From Aquirufa lenticrescens (GTDB lineage Bacteria; Bacteroidota; Bacteroidia; Cytophagales; Spirosomataceae), in the NCBI RefSeq assembly GCF_019916085.1, contig NZ_CP049834.1, positions 2,060,501 to 2,124,500 on the forward strand: DNA of 64,000 bases, read 5' to 3'. Made by a program: the position numbers and the translations under genes. This document shows, piece after piece, positions 26,945 to 36,391 of the stretch; within the stretch, counting starts at the first letter, position 1, and the number at the start of each line of letters is the position of its first letter. Under the pieces are notes generated by a model, which was not told the origin of the DNA, made no database searches, and worked only from the letters and a program-made list of their open reading frames with translations.

Positions 26945-27874
26945 ATGTCAAAAATCTGCGCCATTGCGGACCTCGGTACGAATACCTTTCAATTATTGAT
27001 TTCACCTTTATCTGAATTTCGGGTGGAGGAGCATTTGCAGCGACCGGTCGGTTTAGGAATGGGCGCGATGGAGGAGGTGATTTTACAACAAGATGCGATG
27101 GATCGGGCTATTGCTTGTTTGACAGAGTTTAAACATGTTTTTCTGGCCAAAGGTGGGGATATGAGCCATTTTTATGCCATCGGAACGAGCATTCTTCGCC
27201 GTGCCTCCAATTCAATAGAATTTCAGGAGCGTGTCTTTAGTGAATTAGGGATACGCATACGTATCATTGACGGAATCCAAGAAGCAGAATTTATTTATGC
27301 TGGTATACGAAATTCTTTGCCTCAACGTTGGGAGAAAACGAGTTTGGTGATGGATATAGGCGGAGGAAGTGTGGAGTTTATCTTGTTTAGAGGTGAACAG
27401 GTATTATATCGAGTGAGTTTGGAAATAGGAGGATTGCGGTTGAAATCGCTATTTTCAGTGGATAATGAGTTTAATTTATCTGTTGTACCTGATTTAGATG
27501 CGTATGTTTCGAAGGAAATGATACCGCTGTTGGAGGCTTGTCGTGAGGCTAAACCGACTGTTTTAATAGGAGCCGCTGGGGCCTTTGAAACGATATTAGA
27601 TATTGAGAATAGAGGGGGGGGAACTCCTGCTTCTTGTGAATTAGATGTTCCTGCTTTTTTGCAGCACAAGACAAATTTAGATGCCTTGCGTTATGAAGAT
27701 CGGGTGGGCTATCCTGGTATGAAAGCTTTCAGGGCAAGTATATTTCCCTATGCGACTTTTTTAGTAGAGAAAGTGTTACGGGAATTAGCTCTAAATGAGC
27801 TTTGGTTTTCGTCGTATAGTTTGAAGGAAGGATTTTGGTTTACGGAACTTCAATCTTCCATAAGTCAGCCTTAG
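26945..27874 (+). CDS. ppx: Ppx/GppA-family phosphatase
   Basis: Exopolyphosphatase or pppGpp phosphatase of the ASKHA fold. The 309-residue protein has the phosphate-1 loop ADLGTNTFQLLI near residue 8, the second phosphate motif VMDIGGGSVEFIL near 140, and a third adenosine region LIGAAGAFE. It is the short form with only the Ppx/GppA core and lacks the C-terminal HD-like domain, which is common in Bacteroidota. Which substrate it prefers cannot be told from sequence. exbB follows after 54 bases. Confidence 0.88.
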   Translation: MSKICAIADLGTNTFQLLISPLSEFRVEEHLQRPVGLGMGAMEEVILQQDAMDRAIACLTEFKHVFLAKGGDMSHFYAIGTSILRRASNSIEFQERVFSELGIRIRIIDGIQEAEFIYAGIRNSLPQRWEKTSLVMDIGGGSVEFILFRGEQVLYRVSLEIGGLRLKSLFSVDNEFNLSVVPDLDAYVSKEMIPLLEACREAKPTVLIGAAGAFETILDIENRGGGTPASCELDVPAFLQHKTNLDALRYEDRVGYPGMKAFRASIFPYATFLVEKVLRELALNELWFSSYSLKEGFWFTELQSSISQP

Positions 27875-27928
27875 AATTTGAAAAAAAAATTGTAAACTTG
27901 TAGTAAATAAGATTAATCAATTCATCCT

Positions 27929-28681
27929 ATGGCTTTATCGCTAGCAACTATTTTACTTCAGGCGGGTGTAACCGTCGATTCACTTTCTTCTGCCGTGGCA
28001 GATTCTATTGTTAATGCTTCTGGTCCAGTTCAAGAGGTGACTAAAGTAGTCGTAGAAGAATTCTCTGTGTTAGACTTATTAGGAAAAGGGGGATATGTGA
28101 TGTATCCGATCGGTTTCTTGTTTGCTGCGGCCGTTTTTTTGTTCATTGAGCGCTATTTATATATCCGCAAGACGGCAAAATTGGATGAGAATTTCTTGCA
28201 CACCATCAACGATATGTTGCAGGCTGGGAATGTGCAAGGTGCGATTAATTTTTGCAAAGCGACCTCTTATCCGATTGCGAAGCTTTTGGAAAAAGGCTTA
28301 TCTCGTTTAGGTTCTCCTATCCGTGATATAGAAGCGGCGATTGAGAATAAGGCCAAAGTAGAAATCTACAATATGGAGAAGAATTTAGGAATTTTAAGTG
28401 CGATTGCGCGTATTGCCCCGATGTTTGGATTCTTAGGAACAGTAACGGGTATGATTCGTACCTTCCACAATATCTCGATCTCTAATAAAATTGATATCTC
28501 AACGATTGCTGGTGGTATTTATGAGAAAATGGTGACTTCTGCATCAGGTTTAATCGTGGGTATTATTGCCTATGTACTTTATACCTTGTTAACGACGATG
28601 ATTGACCGTACGATTAATAAAATGGAAATTACGGCGATCGATTTCTTAGATATTCTTCACAAACCAGCGTCTAAAGCCTAA
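27929..28681 (+). CDS. exbB: MotA/TolQ/ExbB proton channel protein
   Basis: Inner-membrane channel subunit that uses the proton gradient to energise TonB. The 250-residue protein has three membrane segments (about 50-72, 165-190, 205-228) and the conserved region around ISAIARIAPMFGFLGTVTGM. It has a longer hydrophobic N-terminus than E. coli ExbB. exbD follows four bases after the stop, which makes the ExbBD pairing secure; whether it serves TonB or a Tol system cannot be decided here. Confidence 0.92.
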   Translation: MALSLATILLQAGVTVDSLSSAVADSIVNASGPVQEVTKVVVEEFSVLDLLGKGGYVMYPIGFLFAAAVFLFIERYLYIRKTAKLDENFLHTINDMLQAGNVQGAINFCKATSYPIAKLLEKGLSRLGSPIRDIEAAIENKAKVEIYNMEKNLGILSAIARIAPMFGFLGTVTGMIRTFHNISISNKIDISTIAGGIYEKMVTSASGLIVGIIAYVLYTLLTTMIDRTINKMEITAIDFLDILHKPASKA

Positions 28682-28685
28682 TTCG

Positions 28686-29087
28686 ATGAACTTCAGAAAA
28701 AGAGCCAGAGAAGCATCGGAAGTAGAAACAGGAGCCCTAGCGGATATCCTTTTCTTTTTATTGATGTTCTTTTTAATGATTTCGACGCTAGCATCCCCGG
28801 ATGCAATCAAATTGCTTTTACCAGAAACAGCAAAGCCAATGCCTACGCCTGCGAACGAAGTGATTCGTTTAACAGTGGACGAAAAATTGAATTATTACAT
28901 AGATGATCGTTTAGTGGATGTAGCGAATTTAGAGACGGAATTGACGAATGAAGTGACCACTAAAAAGGCGGTGACTTTAGTGGTTCGAATGGATCGCAAT
29001 CAAACAGTTCAAGAATTAACCAATATCTATGACTTGGCAGCTAAATTGAAGTTATCGATGGTAATGGCTGCGGAAAAGAAAAAATAG
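28686..29087 (+). CDS. exbD: Biopolymer transport protein ExbD/TolR
   Basis: Partner of ExbB with one N-terminal membrane helix and a periplasmic domain (133 residues). The key membrane aspartate is D20 in TGALADILFFLLMFFL, the residue that carries protons. Only one exbD follows exbB, whereas Bacteroidota often carry two exbD-type genes in a row. The gene ends 6 bases before the DUF421 gene. Confidence 0.93.
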   Translation: MNFRKRAREASEVETGALADILFFLLMFFLMISTLASPDAIKLLLPETAKPMPTPANEVIRLTVDEKLNYYIDDRLVDVANLETELTNEVTTKKAVTLVVRMDRNQTVQELTNIYDLAAKLKLSMVMAAEKKK

Positions 29088-29092
29088 AAATT

Positions 29093-29605
29093 ATGGAAGG
29101 CTATGTAATCATCGCCCTCAAATCAATAGCCGTTTACGTGTTCATCGTAGCGGCTATTCGTGTTTTCGGGAAGAAAGAGTTTGCGCAATTATCGGTGGTG
29201 GATGTGGTTTTCATCTTATTAATCTCGAATTCCGTGCAGACGGCGATGGTAGGTGATGATACGAGTTTATCTGGAGGTTTTGTGGCTGCTTTGGCTTTAT
29301 TTGCGATGAATTATGCATTTAAGCGTATATCATTAGGGAGTGAATCGATGAGTAAAGTCATAGACGGGGAGCCTGTCATGTTGATTTATGACGGGAAAAT
29401 TCGCCCAAATGCATTGAAAGAAGCATCCATTTCTTTAGAGCAATTAAAGGCAGTAGTAAGGGAACATGGAGTGGAAGAGATAAGTGATGTGAACCTAGCT
29501 ATCTTTGAAGTAGATGGTAATATTTCTGTATTAAGTGATAATTATCGGAATTTGACTAAAAGAAAACGAAAAGGACACCGGATTCTTGGGCAAAATACGG
29601 CCTAA
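29093..29605 (+). CDS. DUF421 (YetF-like) membrane protein
   Basis: Inner-membrane protein of 170 residues with about three N-terminal membrane helices and a soluble C-terminal alpha/beta domain. The family hallmark RVFGKKEFAQLSVVD is present near residues 23-37, followed by GEPVMLIYDGKI. YetF homologues act in spore or envelope functions in Bacillus, but the biochemical role is unknown. It lies directly after exbBD in what looks like one operon. Confidence 0.88.
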   Translation: MEGYVIIALKSIAVYVFIVAAIRVFGKKEFAQLSVVDVVFILLISNSVQTAMVGDDTSLSGGFVAALALFAMNYAFKRISLGSESMSKVIDGEPVMLIYDGKIRPNALKEASISLEQLKAVVREHGVEEISDVNLAIFEVDGNISVLSDNYRNLTKRKRKGHRILGQNTA

Positions 29606-29610
29606 AATCG

Positions 29611-29618
29611 TATATTTG
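29611..29618 (+). promoter_or_regulatory. -7 box of thrA
   Basis: TATATTTG matches TAnnTTTG; a TTG at 29586-29588 is 22 bases upstream, slightly long. The leader to the ATG at 29671 would be about 45 bases, with only weak hairpin potential and no obvious leader peptide rich in Thr or Ile codons. Confidence 0.55.
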
Positions 29619-29670
29619 TCCTATATCTCAGCTGTTTGTAGAGTTGAGAATCATTTTGTTTTCTTAATTA

Positions 29671-32133
29671 ATGGAAAAAATCCTAAAATTCGGTGGGACC
29701 AGTTGTGGTAGCATCGAAAGCATTCAATCCGTTTTGGCGATCATCGAGTCAAACGGGAAATCCTCCTCCCATTTTGCTGTTGTCTTTTCTGCGATGAGCG
29801 GTGTGACCAATCATTTGTTAGAAGCGGGCACCCTAGCGGCTCAGCCGAAAAGCACGGTAAATACCCTGATTGAGACGATTGAAACACGTCATTTTGAGGT
29901 AATTAAGCACTTTATCCCGGTAACTGGACAAAGTCAAGTGATTGCACATGTGCGTACTTTAGTGAATGAATTACGCGATGTGTTGAAGGGGATTAACTTG
30001 ATTAAGGAGATTTCGCCTAAGACGTCAGATGCATTAGTTAGTTTTGGCGAGCGTTTATCGACGTATTTAATCTTTGCCATCCTACAACAAAAAGGACTTC
30101 CGGTTTTCTACGTGGATGCGCGGGAGATCATTAAAACCAATAGCGCTTTCAGTCACTCCGAAGTAGATTTTGAGGTAACGAACCCATTGATTTCTAGTTA
30201 TTTCGAAGCAAATAAGGGTAAAATAGGTTTAGTGACAGGTTTTATTGCGTCTAATGCAAAAGGGGAGACTACTACTTTAGGTCGCGGTGGATCTGATTAT
30301 ACCGCTTCGGTGATTGGAGCAGCTTTAGGGGTAAAAGAGATTGAGATTTGGACGGATGTGGATGGGATGATGACTGCCGATCCGCGTAAGGTGAAATCAG
30401 CCTTTACCATTCCTTCGATTTCGTATGCGGAAGCGATGGAATTGACACATTTTGGCGCTAAAGTAATTTATCCTCCTTCTTTACAGCCTGCATTTGCTAA
30501 AAACATCCCGATTAGGGTTCTTAATACTTTTAACCTATCTTTTGAAGGCACTGTGGTTAGTAAGGAGCCTACGGGGAGTCCTTACATTATTACAGGTATT
30601 TCGTCGATTGACCAGCTTGCTTTAGTTAATCTGCAAGGTTCTGGGATGATCGGTGTAGCTGGGGTTTCTGCTAAACTTTTTACAGTTCTAGCTCGCGAAA
30701 AAATATCAGTTGTCTTGATTTCGCAAGCCTCTTCTGAGCATAGTATTTGTTTTGCCATTGATCCTTCAGTGGCGGATAAGGTGCGAAAAATAGTAGAAAA
30801 GGAATTTGCAGCTGAGATCGCGACGGGTGATATTGAGGGAGTAGATATTCAAAAAGAGCTTTCTGTGATTGCTGTGGTAGGTGAGGGGATGCGTAAGCAT
30901 ACCGGTGTGAGTGGTAAATTGTTCTCTTCTTTGGGAAAAAACGGGATCAATATTGTGGCTACGGCGCAGGGATCTTCTGAGTTGAATATTTCGGTAGTGA
31001 TTGAAAATAAGGACCTTTCTAAGGCATTGAATGTGATTCACGAGACGTTCTTCTTTTCTCAGATTAAAACATTGCATCTCTATTTAGTAGGTGCTGGATT
31101 GATTGGAAAGACTTTATTAGCACAAATTATTGGTCAGGAAAATTATTTGGCCAAATACAAAGGCATTAAAATCCGATTAACGGGAATAGCGAACAGTCGT
31201 AAGCAGTTAATTCAAGAAGAAGGAATTGAGCTTGATCAGGCCTTACGTTTACTGGATAGTGCAGGAGAGCCGGCTGATATAGTTGGATTTGTAGCGAAAA
31301 TCAAGGCCTTAAACTTGCCTAATTCTATTTTTGCCGATTGTACAGCGAATAAAGAGATTTATACGAATTACTTAGGCTTATTCCAGTCCAATATTTCGGT
31401 TGTAACGCCTAATAAGGTGGCGAATTCTGGGCCTTATGATTTGTATGCGCAATTGCATCAAACTGCTTTGGCTAAGGGAGTTAAGTTCTTGTATGAGACG
31501 AATGTAGGGGCAGGTTTGCCGGTGATTAATACCTTGCAAGGTTTAATTGCTTCTGGGGATCGCTTTGAGAAAATTGAAGGGATTCTTTCGGGAACCTTAT
31601 CATTCTTATTTAATCAATTTAAACCAGGAAAGTCTTTCGGAGAAGTGTTACGTACCGCTAAGCAAAAAGGGTATACTGAACCGGATCCGCGGGAAGATTT
31701 AAGCGGAATGGATGTGGCTCGTAAAATTTTAATCCTAAGTCGCGAGATCGGATTGAAATTAGAATTCTCTGACATTACGATTGAAAAAATCATTCCTCCA
31801 GCTTGTGAAGCGGCTCCCACAGTAGAGGCGTTCTTTGAGGAAATCGATAAAGCCAATGATTTCTTTGAGAAATTAGTCAATGAGGCCGCAGCGAAAGGCG
31901 AAGTCTTACGCTATATTGCTTGTTTAGAGGATCAAAAAATCACGATTGGTTTGCGTTCAGTAGGGCATGATCATCCTTTCTATCAAATGGATGGTGCGGA
32001 TAATGTGATAGCTTTCACAACTAAGCGTTACCATGATCGCCCATTAGTGATTAAAGGACCGGGAGCGGGTGCAGAAGTGACAGCCTCTGGTGTTTTTGCA
32101 GATATTGTTTCTATAGGTAGTCATCTCGCATAA
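29671..32133 (+). CDS. thrA: Bifunctional aspartokinase / homoserine dehydrogenase
   Basis: Catalyses the first and third steps of threonine and methionine synthesis from aspartate. The 820-residue fusion has the kinase motif KFGGTSCGS at the N-terminus, LGRGGSDYTAS in the kinase domain, an ACT-type regulatory stretch near residues 310-465, then the dehydrogenase half beginning with the NAD motif LVGAGLIG near residue 472 and the catalytic region LSGTLSFLFNQF. Feedback by threonine is usual for this type. thrB follows after one base. Confidence 0.96.
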   Translation: MEKILKFGGTSCGSIESIQSVLAIIESNGKSSSHFAVVFSAMSGVTNHLLEAGTLAAQPKSTVNTLIETIETRHFEVIKHFIPVTGQSQVIAHVRTLVNELRDVLKGINLIKEISPKTSDALVSFGERLSTYLIFAILQQKGLPVFYVDAREIIKTNSAFSHSEVDFEVTNPLISSYFEANKGKIGLVTGFIASNAKGETTTLGRGGSDYTASVIGAALGVKEIEIWTDVDGMMTADPRKVKSAFTIPSISYAEAMELTHFGAKVIYPPSLQPAFAKNIPIRVLNTFNLSFEGTVVSKEPTGSPYIITGISSIDQLALVNLQGSGMIGVAGVSAKLFTVLAREKISVVLISQASSEHSICFAIDPSVADKVRKIVEKEFAAEIATGDIEGVDIQKELSVIAVVGEGMRKHTGVSGKLFSSLGKNGINIVATAQGSSELNISVVIENKDLSKALNVIHETFFFSQIKTLHLYLVGAGLIGKTLLAQIIGQENYLAKYKGIKIRLTGIANSRKQLIQEEGIELDQALRLLDSAGEPADIVGFVAKIKALNLPNSIFADCTANKEIYTNYLGLFQSNISVVTPNKVANSGPYDLYAQLHQTALAKGVKFLYETNVGAGLPVINTLQGLIASGDRFEKIEGILSGTLSFLFNQFKPGKSFGEVLRTAKQKGYTEPDPREDLSGMDVARKILILSREIGLKLEFSDITIEKIIPPACEAAPTVEAFFEEIDKANDFFEKLVNEAAAKGEVLRYIACLEDQKITIGLRSVGHDHPFYQMDGADNVIAFTTKRYHDRPLVIKGPGAGAEVTASGVFADIVSIGSHLA

Positions 32134-32134
32134 T

Positions 32135-33070
32135 ATGGAAAAGATACGTGTTTATGCTCCTGCAACAGTAGCGAATGTGGCTTGTGGATTTGATATCTTC
32201 GGTTTTGCCGTGAATCATCCAGGAGATGAGGTCGTTTTAGAAAAGAAATCGACTCCGGGTATCGTCATTAAAGAAATTACAGGTGATGATGGCCGTTTAC
32301 CCAAAGCGGTAGAAAAAAATACGGCTGGTATTGCCATCCAAAAATACTTAGTACACATCGGTCGTGAAGACCAAGGTTTCGAATTATCCTTGCACAAAGA
32401 TATGCCTTTAGGTTCCGGATTAGGATCTTCCGCGGCTTCTGCGGTGGCAGGCGTTTTTGCGGCGAATGAACTGATGGGTCGCCCATTATCTCAAAAAGAC
32501 CTCTTGCCCTTCGCAATGGAAGGCGAGCGCGTCGCCTGCGGCTCTGCGCACGCAGACAACGTGGGTCCTTCGCTTCTAGGAGGCTTTATCGTCATTCGTT
32601 CCTACGATCCCTTAGATATCATTCAAGTGCCCGTACCATCGGATTTATATGCAAGTATTGTCCACCCTCAAATAGAAGTAAATACGAAAGATGCGCGTGG
32701 AATTTTAGATAAGGAAATCTCTTTATCCACCACCATCACTCAAATGGGGAACGTAGCAGGACTTGTCGCAGGCCTTTTATTGCCTGATTATGAGTTAATT
32801 GGCCGTTCTTTAGTCGATGTGATCATCGAACCATCTCGCGCAATCCTGATTCCTGGTTTTGCGGAAGTAAAGGCTGCTGCGATTGCAAATGGCGCATTAG
32901 GCTGTTCTATATCAGGTTCCGGCCCTTCTTTATTTGCCTTATCGAAAGGCGAAGAAACAGCTCAAAAAGTAGCGAAAGCGATGGCCGCAGAATTTGCCGC
33001 CTTGGGTATTGGATCAGAGCAATATGTCTCCCAAATCAACCAAAAAGGTCCTGTTGTTTTAGCCGATTAG
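32135..33070 (+). CDS. thrB: Homoserine kinase
   Basis: GHMP-family kinase that phosphorylates homoserine on the way to threonine. The 311-residue protein has the N-terminal PATVANVACGFDIFGFA and the ATP loop PLGSGLGSSAASAVAG near residues 91-106, both intact, and the C-terminal GCSISGSGPSLFAL. Its stop overlaps the convergent xerC stop by four bases. Threonine synthase (thrC), which normally follows, is absent here. Confidence 0.96.
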   Translation: MEKIRVYAPATVANVACGFDIFGFAVNHPGDEVVLEKKSTPGIVIKEITGDDGRLPKAVEKNTAGIAIQKYLVHIGREDQGFELSLHKDMPLGSGLGSSAASAVAGVFAANELMGRPLSQKDLLPFAMEGERVACGSAHADNVGPSLLGGFIVIRSYDPLDIIQVPVPSDLYASIVHPQIEVNTKDARGILDKEISLSTTITQMGNVAGLVAGLLLPDYELIGRSLVDVIIEPSRAILIPGFAEVKAAAIANGALGCSISGSGPSLFALSKGEETAQKVAKAMAAEFAALGIGSEQYVSQINQKGPVVLAD

Positions 33071-33936
33071 GCTTTCGGATGCGCTTGTAAGTAGATGGCC
33101 TTCATTTTTTCCATCGAATTATGCGTATATACCTGCGTGGCAGCTAAATTAGCATGCCCAAGCAATTCCTTGATGGCATTTAAATCAGAGCCTTTATTCA
33201 ATAGGTGTGTCGCATAGGTGTGACGCAATACGTGTGGAGAAAGCTTCTCTAGTTGGCTATATTCCCCTAGATTTTTCTTGACTAAACGTTGTACAAACAT
33301 GGGGTACAAGGGTTCGCCTTTATCTGTGAGTAGTAAATGAGTGTGTTCTACTGTGCAAAAGCTGCGATAGGTTGCTATTAAGTCAACGAGTAAGCCAGGA
33401 ATAGGAATCATCCGTTCCTTATTTCGCTTTCCGATTACTCGGATTGTTTTAGCCGCCAGATTGACTTGATTGTTTTGCAGTGAAATCAATTCAGCAAGAC
33501 GAATGCCTGTTCCGTAAAGTAAAAACAAGATAAGTTCGTCTCTCGCTTCGCTGAAATTCGTGGCAATCTTTCTGTTATCTACCAGGTTTTCCATCTCCGA
33601 TTCCCGGACAAATTGGGGGATTTTCTTCGTGGTTTTGACCATCCTGATAGAGGTCATTGGATTTTCTTCGATTTTCCCTGTTCTTAAAAGATACTTATAG
33701 AAGGTACGCAATGTGGCCAGTTTGCGGTTAATGCTGCGGTTTTGGATGGAATCATCGGATAAACTGATGAGCCATTTTCGAATGGTTAACGCTTGAACTT
33801 GAGATAAATCTGCAGGTGCAATGAAAGCGGTAAACTGTTCTAAGTCAGTAGAGTAGGAGGTAATCGTGTGCGAACTGAGGCGCCTTTCGATGGACAGGTG
33901 GTCCAAAAAAAAATTGACTAATTCACGATTCATCAT
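33067..33936 (-). CDS. xerC: Tyrosine recombinase XerC/XerD
   Basis: Site-specific recombinase that resolves chromosome dimers at dif in bacteria. The 289-residue protein has an N-terminal SAM-like domain and a complete catalytic set R146 (GTGIRLAEL), K170, H235 and R238 (HVLRHT), H261 (LLGHANL) and Y270 (VYTH). The adjoining rpsU gene, 37 bases upstream, is the usual neighbour of xerC in Bacteroidota, so it is a housekeeping enzyme and not a phage integrase. Two ATG codons in a row (33936 and 33933) are possible starts, and a run of nine A/T in codons near the start (33905-33913) invites slippage. Confidence 0.9.
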   Translation of the reverse strand: MMNRELVNFFLDHLSIERRLSSHTITSYSTDLEQFTAFIAPADLSQVQALTIRKWLISLSDDSIQNRSINRKLATLRTFYKYLLRTGKIEENPMTSIRMVKTTKKIPQFVRESEMENLVDNRKIATNFSEARDELILFLLYGTGIRLAELISLQNNQVNLAAKTIRVIGKRNKERMIPIPGLLVDLIATYRSFCTVEHTHLLLTDKGEPLYPMFVQRLVKKNLGEYSQLEKLSPHVLRHTYATHLLNKGSDLNAIKELLGHANLAATQVYTHNSMEKMKAIYLQAHPKA

Positions 33937-33951
33937 CGAAATTAGTCAATT
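33912..33951 (-). repeat. Inverted repeat enclosing the xerC start codon
   Basis: AATTGACTAATT (33912-33923) and AATTAGTCAATT (33940-33951) are exact complements with the two ATG codons in the 16-base loop between them. In the mRNA a 12-bp hairpin would place the start site in its loop and could limit translation (inference). Confidence 0.65.
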
Positions 33952-33973
33952 CCTTTAAAGAATGTATAGGAAA

Positions 33974-34168
33974 TTAGTTATTAATATTTCCGTAAGTGAT
34001 TTGCTTGTAAGCAGCACGAATCATTTCTTTACGACGACCTACAGAAGGTTTTTCGAAAGCAGATCTTCTACGTAGTTCTTTTACTACACCTGTTTTTTCA
34101 AATTTCTTCTTGAAGCGCTTTAAAGCCTTATCAATTGATTCGTTCTCTTTTATCGAAATAATTAACAT
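33974..34168 (-). CDS. rpsU: 30S ribosomal protein S21
   Basis: Small-subunit ribosomal protein of 64 residues, short and strongly basic: KALKRFKKKFEKTGVVKELR is typical of S21, as are the FEKPS and KEMIRAAYK stretches. It has its own strong promoter and lies upstream of xerC on the same strand with a 37-base gap. Confidence 0.95.
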   Translation of the reverse strand: MLIISIKENESIDKALKRFKKKFEKTGVVKELRRRSAFEKPSVGRRKEMIRAAYKQITYGNINN

Positions 34169-34198
34169 TTTCTTTTGTCTGTTTTTTTAAATTGTGTG

Positions 34199-34228
34199 CA
34201 AAGATAATCATATTTTTTTGATGCGCAA
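34199..34228 (-). promoter_or_regulatory. rpsU promoter
   Basis: On the minus strand a TTG (34228-34226), a spacer of exactly 19 bases and TATCTTTG (34206-34199), a full match to TTG-N19-TAnnTTTG. Transcription would start near 34192, about 24 bases before the ATG. Confidence 0.75.
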
Positions 34229-34263
34229 TAGGTGAATCGATTATTTCAATGAATGTTTTTGCC

Positions 34264-34271
34264 TATTTTTG
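34264..34271 (+). promoter_or_regulatory. -7 box of metG
   Basis: TATTTTTG matches TAnnTTTG, with the ATG at 34294 at a suitable distance. It lies downstream of an earlier in-frame ATG (34249), which argues against that earlier start. Confidence 0.55.
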
Positions 34272-34293
34272 TGCTTTCATTTTACCCAATTTT

Positions 34294-36324
34294 ATGTCAG
34301 ACTTTTCACGGACTACCGTTACTGCGGCGTTAATTTATGCGAATGGACCTATTCACATTGGTCACTTGGCCGGATGTTATTTGCCTGCAGATATCTATGT
34401 GCGGTATTTGCGTTTGCAGAAAAAGGATGTGATTTTCGTTTCAGGAACGGATGAACATGGTGTTCCAATTACAATTAAGGCGCAAAAAGAGGGTAAAACA
34501 CCTCAGCAAGTAGTTGATTATTATTACACAGAAATCAAGGATTCGTTCGAGCAATTTGGCATTTCCTTTGATATATATGGAAGAACTTCTGATCCAGTCC
34601 ATCATGAGGTTTCCCAAGAGTTCTTTTTGAAACTATACAACGAAGGGAAATTTATCGAAGAAGTAACGGAGCAATTCTATGATGAAGAAGCGAAGCAATT
34701 CTTAGCAGATCGCTACATTACGGGCGATTGTCCTTCGTGTAAGCAGCCTGGAGCCTATGGCGATCAATGTGAAAAGTGTGGAACAACGCTTTCTCCTACG
34801 GAATTATTGAATCCTAAATCGGCTTTAAGTGGTTCTAAACCAGTATTGAAGCCGACTAAAAACTGGTTCTTGCCCTTGGATCAATGGCAGCCAGAATTAG
34901 AAAAATACATTAACTCACACCCAGAATGGAAGTCGAATGTGACGGGTCAGGTTAAATCCTGGTTGCAGGAAGGCTTGAAGCCACGTGCGATGACGCGTGA
35001 TTTGAATTGGGGTGTGCCTATTCCTTTGCCAGATACGGAAGGCAAAGTGCTTTATGTGTGGTTTGATGCTCCCATCGGATATATATCGATGACGAAGCAA
35101 CTAACGCCAAAATGGGAGACATATTGGAAGGCGAAGGATAGTCGCATCGTGCATTTCATTGGGAAAGACAATATCGTATTCCATTGTTTGATCTTCCCGG
35201 CGATGTGTATGGCTCACGGAGGCTACCAATTGGCCGATCAAGTGCCAGCAAATGAATTTATGAACCTAGAAGGGGATAAGATTTCTACCTCGCGTAACTG
35301 GGCGGTTTGGTTGCATGAATATTTAGTGGATTTCCCGGGTAAGCAGGACGTCTTGCGGTATGCTTTGACGGCTTCCAGCCCAGAAACGAAGGATGCCGAT
35401 TTTACGTGGGCTGATTTTCAGACCAAAAATAACTCCGAATTAGTCGCCATTTTAGGCAATTTCGTGAACCGTGCTTTTGTATTAATTGATAAAAATTTCG
35501 GTTCTGTGGTGCCTCCTAAAGGCGAAGGTACAGGATTAGAAGCTGATTTAATGGCGGCAGTGGCTGAAATTCCAGCTAAACTTGCGGTAGCTTTAGAAAA
35601 TTATAAATTCCGCGATGCACTTGTGTTAGCGATGGAAATTGCCCGTTTAGGGAACAAATATTTAGCGGAAGCGGAGCCTTGGAAAATCATGAAAGAGGAT
35701 CCAGGGAAGGCTGGAACTGTATTGAATTATGCGGTGCAATTAGTGGCTCAGGTAAGTATAGCCTTAGAGCCATTTATCCCTTTTAGTACTCAGAAATTAC
35801 GTACTGCGCTAGGTATGGAGAGTTTTGAATGGTCAAGCATTGGTGATTTTGAGGTGATTGCTGCAGGAACAGCCTTGCAAAATCCCGGCTTGTTATTCGA
35901 GAAAATAGAAGATGAAGCAGTTCAAAAGCAGGTAGATAAATTAGTTCAAACAAAAGCGCATATGGAATTAGCAACTAAAACGGTGCCAGCATTAAAAGAG
36001 ACGGTAGCCTTTGATGATTTTGCCAAAATGGATATACGCATCGGTGAAATTGTTGCGGCAGAGAAGATGGAGAAGAGTAAGAAGCTGTTAAAGCTTCAGG
36101 TGAATGATGGTTTTGTGACAAGAACGATCTTATCTGGTATTGCAGAACATTTTGCGCCTGAAGATCTTATAGGTAAGCAGGTGACCTTCTTAGCGAATCT
36201 TGCTCCGCGCAAAATGATGGGAATTGAGAGTGAGGGGATGATTTTGATGGCAGAAGATGCAGACGGTAGTCTAGCATTAGTGCAACCGAACAAGCAAATT
36301 TGGAATGGAGGGACCGTTAATTAG
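34294..36324 (+). CDS. metG: Methionyl-tRNA synthetase with C-terminal tRNA-binding domain
   Basis: Charges tRNA-Met. The 676-residue protein has the class I motif HIGH (residues 21-24), a zinc knuckle in [10 protein letters not shown]...CEKCG, the KISTS form of the KMSKS loop, an anticodon domain, and at the end an OB-fold tRNA-binding domain of the Trbp111/EMAP type (from about residue 570; [20 protein letters not shown], then LSGIAEHF). I use the ATG at 34294 because the promoter box lies between it and the earlier ATG. Two hairpins follow its stop. Confidence 0.96.
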   Translation: MSDFSRTTVTAALIYANGPIHIGHLAGCYLPADIYVRYLRLQKKDVIFVSGTDEHGVPITIKAQKEGKTPQQVVDYYYTEIKDSFEQFGISFDIYGRTSDPVHHEVSQEFFLKLYNEGKFIEEVTEQFYDEEAKQFLADRYITGDCPSCKQPGAYGDQCEKCGTTLSPTELLNPKSALSGSKPVLKPTKNWFLPLDQWQPELEKYINSHPEWKSNVTGQVKSWLQEGLKPRAMTRDLNWGVPIPLPDTEGKVLYVWFDAPIGYISMTKQLTPKWETYWKAKDSRIVHFIGKDNIVFHCLIFPAMCMAHGGYQLADQVPANEFMNLEGDKISTSRNWAVWLHEYLVDFPGKQDVLRYALTASSPETKDADFTWADFQTKNNSELVAILGNFVNRAFVLIDKNFGSVVPPKGEGTGLEADLMAAVAEIPAKLAVALENYKFRDALVLAMEIARLGNKYLAEAEPWKIMKEDPGKAGTVLNYAVQLVAQVSIALEPFIPFSTQKLRTALGMESFEWSSIGDFEVIAAGTALQNPGLLFEKIEDEAVQKQVDKLVQTKAHMELATKTVPALKETVAFDDFAKMDIRIGEIVAAEKMEKSKKLLKLQVNDGFVTRTILSGIAEHFAPEDLIGKQVTFLANLAPRKMMGIESEGMILMAEDADGSLALVQPNKQIWNGGTVN

Positions 36325-36354
36325 GTCCTCATTTTCAGGTAGGTATAAAATAAA

Positions 36355-36385
36355 AATAAGGTCAGAAGAAACTTCTGGCCTTATT
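36355..36385 (+). terminator. Terminator of metG
   Basis: AATAAGGTCAGAAG (36355-36368) pairs with CTTCTGGCCTTATT (36372-36385) apart from one G-T pair, loop AAA. It is followed by TTTG and the first copy of the leader repeat. Confidence 0.8.
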
Positions 36386-36391
36386 TGTTTA

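Noticed and set aside
29619-29670. Threonine attenuator before thrA
   Set aside because: No leader peptide rich in Thr or Ile codons and no terminator hairpin in the short leader.
33067-33936. Phage or transposon integrase
   Set aside because: It sits next to rpsU, as the housekeeping xerC does in this phylum, and no att repeats or cargo genes are seen.
33912-33951. A dif recombination site
   Set aside because: The arms are 12 bases with a 16-base gap, whereas dif has 11-base arms around a 6-8 base centre; half of it is xerC coding sequence.
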